A stretch of 64,000 nt of DNA, taken from positions 1-64,000 of the forward strand of contig CAJUEW010000018.1 in the NCBI GenBank assembly GCA_910585465.1. The letters are read 5' to 3'. The position numbers and the translations under genes were made by a program. This stretch comes from an uncultured Lachnospiraceae bacterium (GTDB lineage: Bacteria > Bacillota > Clostridia > Lachnospirales > Lachnospiraceae). The notes below the pieces were generated by a model. The model worked only from the letters and a program-made list of their open reading frames with translations. It did no database searches and was not told where the DNA came from. Below, piece after piece: positions 62,282-64,000 of the stretch (position 1 is the stretch's first letter; every line of letters begins with the position of its first letter).

Positions 62282-64000
62282 TTATTCCATCGCCCAATTC
62301 TGGCTTTGCGTCTGAAGCCTTACCATGCGGGCATAAATGCCATCCTTTTTCAAAAGCATTTCTGAACTGCCCTGCTCCGCTACTGTGCCGCCGGAGAGAA
62401 CAACGATTTTGTCCGCTCCCGCAACGGTTCGCATACGGTGGGCAATAATCATCACTGTTTTATTCTCAATCAGCCTTGACAGTGATTCCTGAATCAGCGT
62501 CTCATTTTCCACGTCAAGGCTTGCCGTTGCCTCGTCCAGCAGGATAATCGGGGCATCCTTCAGAAATGCCCTGGCAATCGAAATACGCTGGCGTTCTCCT
62601 CCCGACAGTTCGCAGCCGTTCTCCCCAATCAGCGTATTCCACCTGTCGGGGAGTTTTTCTGCAAATTCGTCCACGTTGGCAAGCCTTGCCGCCGCAAGCA
62701 CCTCCTCATCAGTGGCGCCTTTCCGTCCCAGGCGGATATTTTCCATGACCGTATTGTTGAACAGCGTCACATCCTGGAATACGATGGAATACAGGGACAT
62801 CAGTGATTCCGGATCGATTTTCGAGATATCCACGCCGCCTACGGTGATCTTTCCCTTCTGAATATCCCAGAACCTTGAGGCAAGACGGGAAACCGTCGTT
62901 TTTCCGCCGCCGGAAGGACCTACCAGTGCGGTAACCTGCCCCTGCTTTGCGGTAAAGGACACATCCTTTAATACCGTTTCCCCGCTGTTATAGGAAAATC
63001 CCACATGGTCAAAGGTAATGTCATAGCCTTTATTTGTCAGTTTCTCCTCCCCCTCCTGTTCCGGATGGCTTAAGATTTCATCCATCCGTCTGCACTGGAT
63101 ATTCCTCATCATAATGATCGCGCTTAAATTTTCCAATGCGGCAATCAGCGGGTCATACACACGGGAAACCAGGATCATAAAGGCAAAGAACGCAAGCAAG
63201 GTAATTTTATCTTCCGCCAGCAGCATGCCCCCCGCTAACACAGTCGTGGCAATGCCAAGCTTCAATATCATACGTCCGCAGGTATGGAAAACTGCATTGG
63301 TAAGCTCACCTATCACTGTATACTTTTCCACATCCTTTATTTTTCTGTCCAGCCCTTTCAGGTATCCCTCCTCCGCATTATTTGCTTTCAGGTCACGCAG
63401 TGCTTCAAGGCATTCCTGGATGCCATCCGAACACGCAATGGACACCTCCGTTACCTTCTCCTGTCTGATCCTCATAATACCCGCAGTGGCAAGGATGATG
63501 CCGAAGGAAACGGGCAGTACCCACAGTGAGGCAAGCGCCATGCGCCAGTCAAAAACAAAAAGACCAGCCGCAATCAAAAATATAGAAATGACGGAGCCTA
63601 TAAATTCAGGTACCCAGTGGGATAATCCGCTCTCTAAAGTGGCACAGTCTGCCATAAGCACTGTTGTCAGGTCAGACAGATCCTTTTTCCCGAAAAATGA
63701 TAATGGTATTTTCCGCAGCTTCTCCGCAAGGGAAAGCCTGCGCACGCCGCTTTCCACATAGGTAGCGAAATAGGTGGCGTTGTACTGGATGTAGCAGGTC
63801 AGCATGATCAGCCCAAGGGCAATGACAAGCCCTGCCACATAAAAGGCGCTTTTCCCCTCCGGGATGCCCCCATCCAGCAGGTCTCTGATAAGGTTATATA
63901 ATAACACCACCGGAACCATCAGGGAAATATTATGCAGGGTGCAGGCGAAAAACGCCTTGACCATATCCTTTGCGCCCCGGTCAGACAGGGCAAATGTGTG
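62282..64000 (-). CDS. ABC exporter, permease-ATPase fusion, partial
   Basis: At least 572 residues, open to the right edge of the window; the in-frame ATG at 63962-63964 is likely internal because coding sequence of matching style (FALSDRGAKDM) continues upstream. The N-terminal part has about six membrane helices. The ATPase domain shows GPSGGGKTT, ELSGGERQRISIARA and ILLDEATASLD. It resembles half-transporters of the YbtP/YbtQ or IrtA/IrtB type, which work as heterodimers, so a second gene may lie beyond the edge. The substrate is unknown. Confidence 0.9.
   Translation of the reverse strand, partial: HTFALSDRGAKDMVKAFFACTLHNISLMVPVVLLYNLIRDLLDGGIPEGKSAFYVAGLVIALGLIMLTCYIQYNATYFATYVESGVRRLSLAEKLRKIPLSFFGKKDLSDLTTVLMADCATLESGLSHWVPEFIGSVISIFLIAAGLFVFDWRMALASLWVLPVSFGIILATAGIMRIRQEKVTEVSIACSDGIQECLEALRDLKANNAEEGYLKGLDRKIKDVEKYTVIGELTNAVFHTCGRMILKLGIATTVLAGGMLLAEDKITLLAFFAFMILVSRVYDPLIAALENLSAIIMMRNIQCRRMDEILSHPEQEGEEKLTNKGYDITFDHVGFSYNSGETVLKDVSFTAKQGQVTALVGPSGGGKTTVSRLASRFWDIQKGKITVGGVDISKIDPESLMSLYSIVFQDVTLFNNTVMENIRLGRKGATDEEVLAAARLANVDEFAEKLPDRWNTLIGENGCELSGGERQRISIARAFLKDAPIILLDEATASLDVENETLIQESLSRLIENKTVMIIAHRMRTVAGADKIVVLSGGTVAEQGSSEMLLKKDGIYARMVRLQTQSQNWAME

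Noticed and set aside
1..64000. Mobile elements, CRISPR arrays and phage genes
   Set aside because: No transposase, integrase, terminal repeat pair, spaced repeat array or phage structural gene was seen.

Overview
The window looks like chromosome from a Gram-positive anaerobe of the class Clostridia, most likely a Lachnospiraceae-type gut bacterium. This is inferred from the gene set and not from a database search. The signs are HPr kinase, a ROK glucokinase, type III glutamine synthetase, the [FeFe]-hydrogenase maturases HydF and HydG, FMN and lysine riboswitches, a zinc-tailed SecA, strong AGGAGG-type ribosome binding sites and TTGACA/TATAAT promoters. Almost all of it is core chromosome. 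I see no insertion sequence, prophage, CRISPR array or integron. Most genes lie on the minus strand.

Layout. 1-250: two tRNA-Ser genes, the first cut by the window edge. 251-4948: a compact minus-strand run tsaE-tsaB-rimI-(82-aa zinc-ribbon protein)-rnz-tsaD-ispD, combining t6A tRNA modification, tRNA 3' processing and isoprenoid synthesis. 5033-6047: riboflavin transporter ribU behind an FMN riboswitch. 6136-8277: tex. 8424-10775: a plus-strand pair of a DUF1538 membrane protein and a tandem PII-like protein. 10845-14233: prfB (with its programmed +1 frameshift), an ACT-domain regulator, hom and thrH. 14284-18860: secA, hpf, a eukaryote-type hisA and an acidic lipoprotein. 18974-20983: dapA-dapB behind a lysine riboswitch. 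20994-24269: a cobalamin adenosyltransferase-like ATPase, a two-OB-fold SSB-like protein, and typA. 24394-30118: ftsH, uvrC, hprK and glk. 30244-31944: pyrG, with a large inverted repeat next to its -10 box.

32017-35407: rfbD, a methyltransferase and an AlaX-type editing protein. 35422-40527: an HscC-like Hsp70 abutting a 1136-residue TPR protein with a degenerate J-domain. 40663-46190: hydG-hydF-rrf2, then tetR and putP. 46214-52068: glutamine synthetase III, a DUF1275 membrane protein, a secreted FN3 protein and glutamate dehydrogenase. 52158-56762: a ZIP transporter, a zinc-ribbon membrane protein, an ABC-F ATPase with an attenuator-like leader, and a cell-wall amidase. 57014-58445: an ECF sigma factor and its zinc anti-sigma. 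58513-64000: small proteins (TfoX-N, DUF3786, GyrI-like), acylphosphatase, a WYL regulator, an OmpR-type response regulator with no kinase in view, and an ABC exporter running off the right edge.

The most interesting items are the ABC-F leader (promoter, three-codon ORF, alternative stems, terminator against the ribosome binding site), the Hsp70/TPR pair, the DUF1538/PII pair, the inverted repeat at the pyrG promoter, and the cysteine-rich Rrf2 regulator joined to the hydrogenase maturases. Promoter, terminator and riboswitch calls were made by eye from consensus and base pairing. No folding or homology search was run.
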